Shown one piece after another: positions 30,327 through 42,500 of a stretch of DNA of 64,000 nt. The stretch covers positions 69,159,440 through 69,223,439 of the forward strand of contig CM060702.1 of the NCBI GenBank assembly GCA_030686995.1, in the 5' to 3' direction. A program made the position numbers and the translations under genes. The DNA comes from Artemisia argyi. Its lineage: Eukaryota; Streptophyta; Magnoliopsida; Asterales; Asteraceae. Within the stretch, counting starts at the first letter, position 1, and each line of letters begins with the position of its first letter. Under the pieces are notes generated by a model. It was not told the origin of the DNA. It did not search any database and worked only from the letters and a program-made list of their open reading frames with translations.

Positions 30327-30683
30327 GGGGTTGGCAATGCATCACTCACTCCATCCCCCTTCACTCACAAACAACCAATCCCCTTATGCCACATCACCCT
30401 CCCACTTTTCCCTTCACTCACTCACTTTTTGTAGGCATCACACCACTCACCCTTCACTCACTTCATTTTTTTTTTTTTTTTTTTTTTTTAATAAAACAAA
30501 CTTTATTTTTTAGAATATGTAAAAATTAAAAACTGAAACAACAACATTTACATACTACCACACGTTTTTAGTAGAATATGCCAAAAGTGTAGCCCAAATG
30601 TTTTGTAGAATATGCCAAAAGTGTAGCCTAAATGTTTTTAGTAGCCCAAATATTAACCAAACCCAACCTGCAAATATTACCAC

Positions 30684-30740
<57 letters not shown>

Positions 30741-30837
30741 AATACCACATTGGTTGTCTTCTTCCTTCATTGGCTGCTGCAACACACACACAAACACACA
30801 CACGTTTTTCTTTTTCTTTTCTTTTTCTTTTTCTTTT

Positions 30838-30868
<31 letters not shown>

Positions 30869-31043
30869 GGAATCGGCTTTTAATGCACCTCAACGTTCCA
30901 TTTTTTGACTTTGCAACGGCTAGTTTACTTCGGTAAGGTTTACCGCGTTTCACACCCACCGTGCGGTAAGGAGGCACCGGCGGCGGTGTTCCCGTGCGGT
31001 GGGGCTACCGTGCCGTGCCTCCCCGCATGTGTTGCCAAGGCCC
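30327..31043. mobile_element. Non-coding PIF/Harbinger-like element with homopolymer tracts
   Basis: A 717-bp element flanked by TAA (30324-30326 and 31044-31046), with ends GGGGTTGGCAA / GGGCCTTGGCAACA (read inward). The interior holds 'cactcac' repeats, several long T tracts (about 30467-30489, 30687-30735 and 30841-30868) and GC-rich 'caccgtgcgg' words near the right end. It has no protein-coding content. Confidence 0.5.
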
Positions 31044-31228
31044 TAAGGGGCGGTTTGCTTGGAGGGGTTTGACTAAAAGATTGGGATTTGGGCTTCAATC
31101 CAATGTTTGGTATATAATCATTGGCTTCATACAGAGTGTTCACACCCCAATATTCACTTTTTAAAAAACCCAATAGGGTAGACTGGGTTTGTGTAAATAG
31201 TTCACAACCACACGATAACTAATATATA

Positions 31229-31425
31229 CTACCTCTTTCTCATATTAAGTGTCCACTTTTATAATACACAAAGTTTTAGAAAATTCCACTAACTAAACTC
31301 TCTATTAATCAAATATCACTTTTACCCACTAAACTTTCATCTTATTGGTTGAAAGATACAAGCGAACACTTAATTTGGGACATCCAAAAATTCTATTGTG
31401 GACACTTAATATGGGACGGAGGGAG
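31229..31425. mobile_element. Stowaway MITE
   Basis: A 197-bp element flanked by TA duplications (31227-31228 and 31426-31427). The right end reads inward CTCCCTCCGTCCCATATTAA and the left CTACCTCTTTCTCATATTAA. CTCCCTCCGTCCC is the diagnostic Stowaway (Tc1/mariner-derived) terminal repeat. Confidence 0.85.
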
Positions 31426-31454
31426 TAATTCATATGAATTGTACTTTTATTTAT

Positions 31455-31832
31455 GGGTAAATTGCAAAAATGGTCCTTCACGTTCCACAAATTAGCAAAA
31501 ATGGGACCGAGACAAAAAGTAGCGCAAAAAAGACACCAACATTCCTAATTTTTGCAAAATCGCCACCGAGAGGCCTTTTCCGTTAGTTTCATCGTTAAGT
31601 GTCATGTCACCGAGGGTATTATCGTCATTTCACTGCTTTAAGGTCCACGTGGCATATCACTATTAATTCAGGGACTAAATTTGCAAAGTTATTTTTATCT
31701 TTTATTTCACATTTACCACCACCACCACCACCACTCTCTGCCACCACACAACCAACACCACCACCCTTTACCCTTCATCTTCATCTTCTCCGGTGATCAA
31801 ACCCAGATTTCGGTGACCAATCCCAAATTCCG
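31455..31832 (+). repeat. Dispersed repeat, left copy of a flanking inverted pair
   Basis: Begins 'gggtaaattgcaaaaatgg' and ends near 'caaattccg'. Compared by eye it is well over 90% identical to the reverse complement of 52170-52541. It includes a CAC trinucleotide run (about 31715-31735). No family was identified; it does not code. Confidence 0.75.
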
Positions 31833-32775
31833 ACCACTTTTTCTTTTTCTTTTTGTACAACAATCTCATCTGAGTTAGTATAATTTCTATACGTTATCAT
31901 ATTTCTTTGTCATTAACTGGACTTGTCAATCAAATATAAAACCACTAATTATATAACATACAAAAACCCATTCTACATTTCTACAAATATTAACTTAATT
32001 ATATAACATACACATTCTACATTTCTACTTGTCTAAAAATGAGATCTACAAAAACCCAGTACCACGACCAGGAAAATGACTAGCAAATCCCAAGTGATCT
32101 ATAAATTACTGAGCATTGAATATTTACAAATGCAAGTTTATCAAACAAACTGAATGCTAATTGTTTTCCGTTTGGTTCAAGGTAAGATAAGGAAGATCGA
32201 AGGTTTAAAGATTGTTGTCCGTTTGGTTCGAGGTCGTCACCACAGCCACTAAGCCGCCATTATCACCACCATGACTCCTGTTTTTCTTCCTCTCATTCTT
32301 GATATGGTAGCCGTAAAAACTTGTTTTATTTGTTATTTTGATAAAAGTCGAGCATATACAAACTGTTATAGTTTTTGTGGAATAAACCGGATCTAAAAAT
32401 GTTTTAATCTTAAATTCGTGTTGATAGTTTGGTTCTAGGTTTAATCTCGAAATGTCTAAGATTGTTGTTGTTGTTGTCGTTTGGTATATTGGTGGGTCTA
32501 ACGAAGCACCTAGGGGTGTGTTCGTATTGTTACCCACAATACAAGTTGTATCCTGGGGGACTTGATTGTATTCGGTATATTGGTCTTGGGATGGTTTTAA
32601 CGCCTCAGGGCGTTTGGTTCACTTTTAATCTTCTGGTGTTGTGACACTATGCTAGTCTTGTTTGTGTCGATAGTCTTATCGAGACACACCCACATAGGGT
32701 GTGCTCGTTGTGGTTTGTAGTCATGGCTAAGCAAACCCACGTTGGGTGCGTATAGGCCTGTCAAGAAACACCACC
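31833..32775. other. Spacer left of the gypsy block
   Basis: No recognisable gene. This sequence is not mirrored on the right side of the gypsy block. Confidence 0.45.
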
Positions 32776-32780
32776 TTCAT

Positions 32781-33291
32781 TGTTGCCGTATGTGCCCTCC
32801 GGACTGAGTCCGGAAGGATCGAACCAATAGCCGAAAAGGATGAACCGATAAAGCAAAGCCGACCGCTCGAGAGAATCCGAAAGGGCGTGCCGCCCGGATT
32901 AACAGTCACTCCGAATCCAAGTACAAACAAGTACATAAGTACTTGATAAATAGAACACTAACAAGTAACCATTAAGGGGTAAGTATCATTCAACCTCATA
33001 CCCTACCACAATAGCCTATAAATAGAGAGAGATTCATCAAGGTTAAACAACTCTCTTCTTATCTTATAATTTATTCTATATTTATACTTTCTCTCTCTAA
33101 ACGTATACTTACTCTCACGCCGGAGGTTGGTCCTGGGAACACTCCCGGGGCGAGTCTGACGGACGTATTTGTCTTGCAGATATTCGAAGGAAGCTCCGTT
33201 AACCCGAAGACATATCGAATCCGAAGGACTCTTCAGTGTCCGGAGGGTTCATCTCGCTTGTCGAAGGTAAGATCAAGATTTTACCTCAACA
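32781..33291 (+). repeat. Gypsy LTR1 (511 bp)
   Basis: Starts TGTTGCCG and ends CTCAACA. It differs from LTR2 at about seven positions and from LTR3 at about six, all by eye. It is preceded by the TTCAT target duplication. Confidence 0.93.
33017..33024 (+). promoter_or_regulatory. TATA box in LTR1
   Basis: TATAAATA in 'agcctataaatagagaga', at the expected place for the U3/R promoter. The same word is at the equivalent position in the other two full LTRs. Confidence 0.65.
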
Positions 33292-33312
33292 AATTGGCGC
33301 CATCCGTGGGAC
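33292..33312 (+). promoter_or_regulatory. Primer-binding site region of gypsy copy 1
   Basis: Directly after LTR1 the sequence reads aattggcgccatccgtggg, the position and style of a gypsy primer-binding site. The tRNA was not assigned. The same sequence, inverted, abuts LTR3. Confidence 0.65.
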
Positions 33313-33340
33313 CCGTCATTCACTCTACCCAAGATAAGCA

Positions 33341-36300
33341 ATGACAGGTCCTACTCCTACCACACCCGAAGGTAGTGGGAAAGATCCAGAAGTCAATCCT
33401 AACAGCAGAGAACAAATCCAGAGTCATCTCACCACCTTGAAAGTGCTAATCCAACAATACAATGCCACAGGAGAAACACCAATCAAGCCTATCCAACTCG
33501 ACTTCGAGGACGAAGGGCCTCAAGAAACCGGAACTCAGAAAACGGAAGAGGAAAGCACGGACGATCTCTCCAAACCCTTCAAGGCAGCGTCAAAGAGTCC
33601 CTTTACCCGGAGGATCATCGACTTCTCCGGACCTAAGAATGCAAAGTATTCGATGCCTTCACACATAAAGCTATATGATGGATCCACGGATCTAGATGAC
33701 CACGTAACAAGATTTAAAGGAGCCGCTAATCAAGGAGCCTGGCCTATGCCCATATGGTGCATGATGTTCCAGCAGACCTTGGACGGTTCCGCCAGAGGAT
33801 GGTTTGACAGCTTACCATGGGGTAGCATAGACAACTGGGATACCTTATGTGAGCAATTTGTGCAAAGATTTGCCCTCCGTAGAAGATGCATTAGAGACCC
33901 AATGGAAATCACCAAACTCGTCCGACAAGCCAATGAAGGCCTACCAGAGTTTAAAGAGAGATGGACAGACGAAGCCAGTCGTATCTCCGGAGTGCCGGAA
34001 GTAATGCAAATATCTTCTTTCATAGATGGCTGCAAATGTCCGGAACTGGCCAAGAGGTTTTCTGAGAAAATTCCCCGAACGGTGACGGAGATGATGGTAA
34101 GAGTAGATGATTTCATCCGTTCCGAAAAAGCATATCGGTCAGCTGAAGTGCCAAGAGGAGAAAGGATAGACAACTACCGGAGAGATCACCAACACAGCCC
34201 CTATAACAGACAGGACTCAAACGTGCGGCGGTCTTCCTTCCGGAGAAATCGTCGGCAAGAAGGATGCCGGGATGATTTTCGGCCTCGTCAAAACAACCAC
34301 TATGCACCCTATGGTCCGACAAGGAACGAAAACAGAGCAGATTACAGGGGGGAGTATCGTCGTAATGACACAAATAGAAGGGACACCAGGCCCATAGATC
34401 TGAACCTACTTACTAAGGCCCCCAAAGAGATCCTAGCTACCGAACACCACCTCCGATTACCGGCTCCCCCTCCGCTAAGAGGAAGACCAGCAAGAGAAAA
34501 CATGGACAAGTATTGTGATTATCACGGAGAAAAAGGACACCTCACAAACAACTGCCATAACCTGAAAGAACAGCTTAAAAAGGCCTTGGAAACAGGCAAG
34601 CTGGATCACCTGATTAGAGACGTCCGGCAAAGGAACCAAGCACCTCAGAGGAACAACCACCAAACCAACCCGGGCAGGGTCATAAATATGGTTCGATACC
34701 GAGAGAAAAAGCTGAAACGCAAGAGCATAGAGCAAGAAGAAGAATGGATGAATACTCCCATCAGCTTTCCCCCAATTTTACCCGGAGATGCCTCGGAAGA
34801 ACCCCTCATAATCGAAGCAAAAGTGCAAGGATATACTGTCCGAAGGGTATATGTTGACCAAGGCGCTTCGGTCGAAGTCATGTATGAACACTGCTTCTTA
34901 AATTTGGACTCTACCATCCAATCTAGACTCACCAGGACAAACACACCCCTGGTGGGTTTCGTCGGGGAAGCAATTAATCCGTTGGGAAAAATTGAACTAG
35001 AAGTGTGCTTCGGAAGTGAAGGGCTGTATCGGCGAACAACCATGAAATTTGCAGTAGTAAGATCTCCTTCCCCTTACAATATAATACTGGGACGTACCGG
35101 AATTAAGCAATTAAGAACCATACCTTCAACGATACATTCCATGATGAAATTCCCAACCCCGAGGGGAATTGCTACACTGGTCACTCGTTCCGTCATCATT
35201 TCGGAATGTAGAAAGTTGGAAGAAAAGTTTCTATCAGAAAAAGAAGTCGACACAAGATCCTCACCAGAAACGACGATCCATCACGAAGGTAACGGAACGG
35301 AGGAAATATTAGTTCATCCGGCGTACCCGGAACAGCTAGTAACGATCGGAAAGAATTTCTCAATGGAAGGACGAAGAAACCTGATTATCTTGCTCAAAAA
35401 CAGTCGGGATATTTTTGCATGGGAACCATCTGATATGAAGGGTGTTCCCCGATGGATCGCAGAACACAAGCTCAATGCAAACGTTCAGGATAAACCCGTA
35501 GCGCAAAAGAAAAGGTTCTTCTCAGAGGAAAAGAACCAAGCCATAAACAAGGACGTAGAAGAATGGTTGAAAGCCGGAATCATCAGGCCTGTCCGATATC
35601 CGACATGGATATCAAATCCGGTATTGGTGAAAAAGCCGGACGGCAGTTGGAGGATGTGCATTGATTTCAAGAACCTCAATTCCTCGTGTCGAAAGGACTA
35701 TTACCCATTACCAGAAATTGATTGGAAAATCGAATCCGTAACAGGATTCCGTTACAAATGCTTCCTTGACGCTTATAAAGGATATCACCAAGTTCAAATG
35801 GCAAAAGAAGACGAAGAAAAAAACGCCTTCTACACCGATCATGGAACATATTGCTACACCAAGATGCCCTTCGGATTAAAGAATGCCGGAGCAACTTACC
35901 AGAAGTTGGTAGACACAGTCTTCCGGTCGCAAATCGGACGAAACCTGGAAGCATATGTGGATGAGATGGTAATTAAGAGCCAAACCGAAAAGGAGTTACT
36001 AGCCGACATTGCCGAAACGTTTGATAACCTCCGTAAGATAAATATGAAACTAAACCCCAAAAAATGCTCCTTCGGAGTCGAAGAGGGAAAATTCCTCGGA
36101 TACCTAATATCATCGGAAGGAATCAGAGCCAATCCTAAAAAGACGAGAGCAATTGCCGATATGCAGTCACCCAAGTCTCTCAAAGAAATGCAAAGCTTAA
36201 GCGGCAAGCTCGCAGCACTAAATCGTTTTTTGTCCAAATCAGCCGAAAGATCATTACCTTTCTTTGAGACCCTCAAAAACATTACTAAAGACAATAAAGA

Positions 36301-38538
36301 CCAATATCAATGGACAGAGGCCGCCGAAGAAGCTTTTCACAAAATGAAGAAAATAATCTTGGAACTCCCTTGCCTAACTACGCCAAAACCGAAGGAAGAC
36401 ATGTATTTATACCTGTCGGCCGCCGAAGAGGCAATTAGTGGGGTTATGTTAGTAGAGAGGGAAGGGCGACAAATTCCGGTGCACTATGTAAGCAGGACCT
36501 TACACGAGACCGAAAAGAGATACGCTCCGGTAGAAAAGCTGGCCCTATCCCTACTACACCTGTCCCGAAGATTGAGACGGTACTTCGAAGCCCACCCTAT
36601 CAAGGTTATAACAGATCAACCTATTAAACAAGTGTTAAACAAGGCAGAAGCATCCGGACGCCTCGCTAAATACACCGTAGAGCTCGGAGCCTATAACATA
36701 ACCTACACACCAAGGAACGCAGTCAAAGGGCAGGTCCTGGCGGATTTCATCAACGAGATTCCCGTAGGAGCTCCAAAAGAAGATCCGAAAAGAAAAGGGA
36801 AAGAAATATATGACGTTTCCCAAAACGAAGAATGGATACTCTACACTGACGGTGCGTCTAGCAGAAAAGGCGCCGGAGCAGGTTTAGTCCTAATTAGTCC
36901 GGACAAGGAAGAATATACCTATGCCCTCCGGCTGAATTTCAATACTACCAATAACGGCGCAGAATATGAAGCATTACTGGCCGGATTAAGAATTGCAAAA
37001 AGCATGCGCATAAGAGCGTTAGACGTACGGGTAGATTCAAACCTAGTGGCAAGCCAGATTAACGGAGACTTTACGGCATATACGAAGAATATGATGAAAT
37101 ATCTTGCCAAGGCTAAGGAGTACATAACCTGCTTCGAACGCTTCAGCATAAAAAACATCCCAAGGGCTCAGAACCAAAAGGCTGATGTACTAAGCAAACT
37201 GGCATCCGTAGCATTCGATCACCTAACGAAAGAAATCCTAGTAGAAGTACTAGAAAAGCCTTTTACGGAGGAGAAGCCAGTCAACGCAATAGTAGAAGAA
37301 GAGGAGGAAAATTGGATGTCACCTATCCTCCGGTGCTTAAAAATATGGCCGGAAGATCAGAACGAGGCTAGAGCCCTCCGAATGAAAATAAGCCATTACA
37401 CCCTATTGGATGATGTACTCTTCCGAAAATCGTACTTGGGACCAATGTTACGATGTGTAGGACCACTTCAGGCCAACTATATTATCAGAGAATTACACGA
37501 AGGAGCATGCGGAATGCACTCCGGACCACGATCCATAGTGGCCATGCTCATGCGGCAAGGTTATTATTGGCCAACCATGCATCGTGACACTAGGGAATTG
37601 ATTCAGAAGTATGATTCATGTCAAATACATGCTCCGGTCCCTAAATTACCAAAAACAACGTTGACCTCCGTCATGGCCCCATGGCCTTTCTACCAATGGG
37701 CAATGGACATCCTAGGACCTCTGCCCGAAGCTCCAGGAAAGGTCAGGTATGTAATTGTCGCAGTAGACTACTTCACCAAGTGGATGGAGGCAAAGCCGCT
37801 GGCCAAAACCACCGGAAAGGAAGTCAAAAAATTCGTATGGGATAACATCGTGTGTCGATTCGGATTACCCAAAATAATCGTTACGGAAAACGGAAGCAAC
37901 TTCGTAGGAGATCCTTTCAAGAGTTGGTGTGAAAGACTAAACATCACCCAGATCAACACAGCCGTTGCACATCCTCAAGCCAACGGGTTGGTAGAAAGGG
38001 CCAACAGAAGTTTAATGAAGGGATTTAAGTCGCGGCTAGGACGAGAGAGAGCCGGATGGGTCGATGAACTACCTAACATACTTTGGGCCTTCCGTACCAC
38101 CTTGAAGACCAGCAACGGCGAAACACCTTTTAGTCTAACCTACGGAAGCGAAGCCGTTATCCCGGCTGAGATTGGCATGCCCACCTTCCGGACTATGACA
38201 ACCAATATGGAAAACAATGATGACGAAATCAATCTCAACTTAAATTTGCTGGAGGAACGAAGAGAAATGGCAGCAATAAGGGAAGCAAAATACAAAAAGA
38301 AGGTGGAACAATATTATAATCGGAGGGTGCGTCCGGAAACATTTAAGGTAGGAGAATTTGTATATTGGAGGAACGAAGCCAGCAGAACGGAGGATCAAGG
38401 AAAATTGGGACCAAATTGGGAAGGCCATATCGAATAATAGAAGCTTATCAGCACGGCACCTACAAGCTACAAACCATGGAAGACGTTGAAGTACCTAGGA
38501 CATGGCACGCCATCAACTTAAAAAAATGTTTTATGTAA
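33341..38538 (+). pseudogene. Tat gypsy gag-pol, copy 1, catalytically damaged
   Basis: One frame of 1698 aa (33341-38437) starting MTGPTPTTPEGS. Domains by rough residue: gag capsid (110-240), CHHC knuckle CDYHGEKGHLTNNC (390), protease with DQGAS (505), reverse transcriptase (715-960), classical-type RNase H (1000-1110), an extra archaeal-type RNase H with YTDGAS (1167), integrase zinc region (1385) and core (1455-1550). The two RNase H domains and the antisense ORF downstream indicate the Tat lineage. Defects relative to copy 2: the reverse-transcriptase box is YVDE rather than YVDD (Glu875), the second integrase Asp is Glu (TENG, 1516), six bases are lost near 37340, and a base missing at about 38424 shifts the last 38 codons, which otherwise end at 38538. 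It could make Gag but not transpose alone. Confidence 0.92.
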
Positions 38539-38645
38539 TCAAAAAATATCCGAAAGGACCCATTGTAAGGCTCATAAGCCAATCTCTTTTCTATAATAAG
38601 ACTCACTATCATAAAAATAATATTGTTAGCCTGCAAGTCGAAATT

Positions 38646-39094
38646 TCTAAGGCCAGGTGCCTTCCGGCGTGAACCGCCCCAACGGCCATTGGCCAAAGAG
38701 TATTAACAAAGGCCAGGTGCCTTCCGGCGTGAACCGCCCCAACGGCCATTGGCCAAAGAGTATTAACAAAGGCCAGGTGCCTTCCGGCGTAAACCGCCCC
38801 AATGGCCAAAGGCCAACGAATATTAACAAGGCCAGGTGCCTTCCGGCGTGAACCGCCCCAACGGCCATTGGCCAAAGAGTATTAACAAAGGCCAGCTGCC
38901 TTCCGGCGTGAACCGCCCCAACGACCATTGGCCAAAGAGTATTAACAAAGGCCAGGTGCCTTCCGGCGTGAACCGCCCCAACGGCCAAAGGCCAAGAAAT
39001 ATTAACAAGGCCAGGTGCCTTCCGGCGTAAATCGCCCCCAACGGCCAAAGGCCAAAGAATAATGCGCCTTCCGGCGTAAATCGCCCCCAACAGT
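38646..39094. repeat. 60-bp tandem array, copy 1
   Basis: Seven units of about 60 bp plus one partial, between pol and the antisense ORF. Each unit contains the palindrome-like words ccttccggcg and ggccattggcc (or ggccaaaggcc). Tandem subrepeats in this 3' untranslated position are known from Tat/Ogre-type elements. Open frames here are artefacts of the repeat. Confidence 0.9.
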
Positions 39095-39530
39095 AAAATA
39101 TCATAAACATTATAGCATAGTATGGTCCCAAGAGCTAATAATGAATGCAATATATGAAAAACAAGACATAATATAACACAACCCAAAAAGAAGCAATGAT
39201 ATTTATATAATCCGAAAAAGACCACAAGGGCCGTTACATGAGGATACTCCGGAAATGACCTCTAAGATCTTACAAAAGTCCGGATTGATTACATGTAATA
39301 AAAAAAAAAGATAAGAACATATGTGTAAAAACGTCTGCCAAACGTCTGGACATCCATCGGCCTCCGGACAAACCGTAGTGCTGGTCAATAGTGAACCTCC
39401 CAAGGAGGATCAGCAACACCTAAAGGTCACCAAGAAAAAGAACAAGTTTTATAGCAAGCTTCACGAAGGATACCAAATATCTTAACCCATAGTCAAAATG
39501 GAGATATCGGTATCCTACAAATTGAATCCT

Positions 39531-40648
39531 TCAAACAAACACGAAGGTAGTCTGATCAGAAGAAGGCTGGACAGAAGGATTGTCCACCGGCGGGTCAACC
39601 ACAGGCTCAGAAGTAGATTCTGGAGCAACCGTTTCTTCAACTGTTTGTGCAACATGATTGACAGGAGCTGGATCTGGGTGAAGTTCCATCAGCATATGGA
39701 TACTCCTTGACGAACAGCTGATCATACAAAGGTTGATATTTAGCGTCAGCATCCAAATCCAGACCCTCCACCTCTTCTAGCAACTTATCCACCTCCTCCG
39801 GTTTTTTTCCCAAGGAGACCCCATCCAAGAAGCCTGACTGAGAGTACAAATTAAAGGGTTCGGCCAAGGCTGTTTTATATTCATGACTACCCAGCAAACG
39901 ACGGAACATCTCCGGAATAAAGACATTCACGATCTTGTTACGGTCTATCTCTGCATTCCCAGCAAGAATAGCAATCTTTTCTTTCTCCTTACGGAGCTCT
40001 TGAGTAGCCATTTCTTCATCACTCAGCAACAACCTTGTTTTTGCCAAATCAGCCTCCAACAACTTGATTCGCTCAACCTGACCACCTGAAACCTTCCTCC
40101 ACTTCTCCTTCTCCTTTTCTAAATCAGCAATCCTTCCTGAAAAACCTTGCTCCCTAGACGAACAACCAGCATGCTCAGCCTTTAACTTCTTCAACTACTC
40201 CGGATCCGCGGAGGCACACTTAGCGTGCTCAGCTTTAAGCTTCTCAAAATCACCCTTCACAGACTGAAACTGTTTAAGACCCTCCTTCACCTTACGGTCA
40301 CAATCTTTGTGAGCAACAGTAATCTTTCGGCGCTCTTCCGAAGCATTCTCAAAACGGAACAGCAAATCCGCCTGAGCCGTGGCACTCTTGGCCAAAAGAA
40401 GCCACGCACGGTTAGTAGCCTCCTCATCGTCATGAGCATCGATATACTTTTCCTCACCTGGAGTAGCCAAGTGAATCATCATATCTCTGCAAACGGAAGA
40501 GTTATTCATCCTCGTACCCCTCTTCACAGACCACTCAGGAACAAAAGCCTCATCCGAAGAATCACCATCAATATCAACATCTTCATCATCCGTTTCTCTG
40601 CCACGACTAACCGCTGCACCCTTCAGCTTACCTGACAAAGAAAAGACT

Positions 40649-40697
<49 letters not shown>

Positions 40698-42007
40698 AAA
40701 CTTGGAAAACTCACCATCACCAGCACTCCTTTTCGGACCACTGCTCCCTTCCCCTCCCATAGAAGATTGGTCCTGCGGAGGAATATAACAGATGGGAGTA
40801 GGGTTGGGAACAGCCTCAGAAGAATCCAAATCAATCACTGGAGAATCGGCAGTCTTGCTATTCTTCTGAACACGGGAGGAAGCCTCCTCCCTAGGCCGCT
40901 TAACCGAAGGGGTCGGCTTAGTGGCGGCACTGGCCGGAGGCCTCTGAAGTCCGGCACTAGAAGCCTGCTCTTTCTTCTTCTCCTTAGCAGCAATCACTCT
41001 ATCATCAGGAGCCTCGACCCTAAGAAGGTCAGCAGTTTTCTCCGGAACCTCAGCGTTGGAAGCCAACGGCTGAGTCAGGTGCAACTCCACATTCTGGCCC
41101 TCCCGTAGCCTGTCACCTCTAACAACATTGACATTCCTGCGGAGGGAGGGTTTCTTCAGATAGTCAGACATGGTCACACCTGCAAAGAAAAACCCAAAGA
41201 TAAGAAAAAAAAAGGGGATAAAGAAATAGTTAACACATATATATGCAAGACAAAGGCTATACCCCTTCCCTCCTCATCCCTCAAAGCCGCCCGGTAACCG
41301 GGAAACTTCCAGTAAGAAGATAAACCCAAGAGATACAGGAAATCGTGCGAAACCTGACAAGGCTCAATAACGCACTCAGCCAACCTCTCAGTGTGGGCCA
41401 GCACAAACTGTCCTTTCGGAAATGGATCCGAAACGTCCGAGTCATGATGCCTCCACGACATTGCAAAGGGAATAGCACGCCTATCTATAAAAAAGAACTC
41501 CTCCTTCCAGCCCTTTAAACAAGATGGAAACTCACTAAAGCAAACCTTTCTGCCACTACCCGTCCGCTTCTCGAAAGAGAACCACGAACCCTGCTTACTA
41601 AGCTTATAAAACACTCGGAATAGAGGAGTAGTCGGAGGGACGTGTACACTCCGGCAGTAAACCTCAAAAAGGGTCACACGATGAAGGCCAAGGGGAACCA
41701 ACTGAGAAATATGCACCTTAAAATATTTGATCACTTCTAAAAGAAAGGTAGAAAAAGGAACATTAAGACCTCCTTCAAAACAGTATTGGATATAAAGACC
41801 TATTGCATCGGCAGGTAACTTATCCATAGTCATGCCAGCCGGAGGTACCCGCGGATTTAGATCCTTAGGTACTCCGAATGCCTCAACTAGAGCAACTAAG
41901 ACTGAAGGACGTGTTTTAGAAGTCCTCCGTTGGATATCCTCTTTCACCGACAACTCAGCCCCTACGTAAGTGTCATCTAAATCCACCGACACGGAAGACT
42001 CCGACAT
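39531..42007 (-). pseudogene. Antisense coiled-coil ORF of the Tat element, copy 1
   Basis: Transcribed opposite to gag-pol. Three exons fit: 42007-41263, 41179-40715 and 40631 onward, with GT-AG junctions in phase (RDEEGR|G|VTMSDYL and AGDG|KLKGAAV). Exon 1 resembles the Pfam 'putative gypsy type transposon' (PF04195) domain. Exon 2 is Pro/Ser/Lys-rich with PSVKRPREEASSR, a possible nuclear signal. Exon 3 is acidic, then a long coiled coil (KLKAEHAKC...LEKEKEKW...TQELRKEKEKIA) and an acidic Pro-rich tail ending at 39531. Function is unknown. This copy has a nonsense codon (TAG, 40197-40195, where copy 2 has Glu) and a deletion of about 45 bp near 39690 that changes frame. Intron 2 contains an A/T homopolymer of over 40 bases. 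Confidence 0.75.
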
Positions 42008-42214
42008 AATAGGAAGAGTAGAGAAGAGCTATAGCCACACAACACAAACACGTAAAGAGGAACGAAACGTACCTAATAGTAAACACACCGGAGGAACCAC
42101 TAACAAAGAAATGCTCGGAAATATGTAACTCTCGGAAAAGACGTTCGGACAATACAGTGCAGAAATGTGTCAGAGAGAAAAATTTACAGTGGTAAAAAAT
42201 GAGGGGTAATGAAC

Positions 42215-42222
42215 TATTTATA
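42215..42222 (-). promoter_or_regulatory. TATA box for the antisense ORF
   Basis: On the minus strand CTATAAATAG, about 210 bp upstream of the antisense ORF's ATG at 42007. Position and sequence suggest a promoter separate from the LTR. Confidence 0.5.
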
Positions 42223-42485
42223 GGGCAAGAGAAATGGGCGCGAAACGACACCCCCCACGTAGGGCTTACGTGTCGCGACCTTAGCCAAAGGATGCAAAAA
42301 CGCACCCACGTGTCCGAATCCAAGAGACCCAGTAAAAAAGACGGCGCTCCTTAAAAATGACTTATTAATCACTTTTGGCATTTTGTACACAATGCTAACA
42401 CGACAAAAACACGTCATGCCTTCCGGAAAATTACAAAAGACACTTCTAGTATCACACCATTGGCTAAACCAATACTATGATACTA

Positions 42486-42500
42486 GGGGGGGGGGGGACA
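42486..42500 (+). promoter_or_regulatory. Polypurine tract before LTR2
   Basis: A run of 12 G followed by 'aca' directly before the TGTTG of LTR2, the plus-strand primer for the copy-1 element. Confidence 0.75.

Noticed and set aside
30555..30977. Lys-rich and Phe-rich open frames
   Set aside because: Products of long A/T homopolymers in a non-coding Harbinger-like element.
31599..31878. His/Pro-rich open frames
   Set aside because: Caused by a CAC trinucleotide run in a dispersed repeat that has a second, inverted copy at 52.2-52.5 kb.
32727..32946. Open frames in both directions within the gypsy LTR
   Set aside because: They lie wholly inside a non-coding LTR and recur in each LTR copy.
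33462..38428. Many open frames on both strands over the gypsy pol regions (also 45763-50762)
   Set aside because: Shadows of a GC-richer coding sequence. None carries a domain, and each appears in both gypsy copies only because the DNA is duplicated.
38645..39094. Regular ~60-bp repeats considered as a CRISPR array
   Set aside because: The units are directly contiguous tandem repeats without unique spacers, inside a plant retrotransposon.
38609..39225. Overlapping open frames rich in GRFTPEGTWPL-type repeats (also 44992-45605)
   Set aside because: They are translations of the 60-bp tandem array in several frames and both strands. The array explains them fully.
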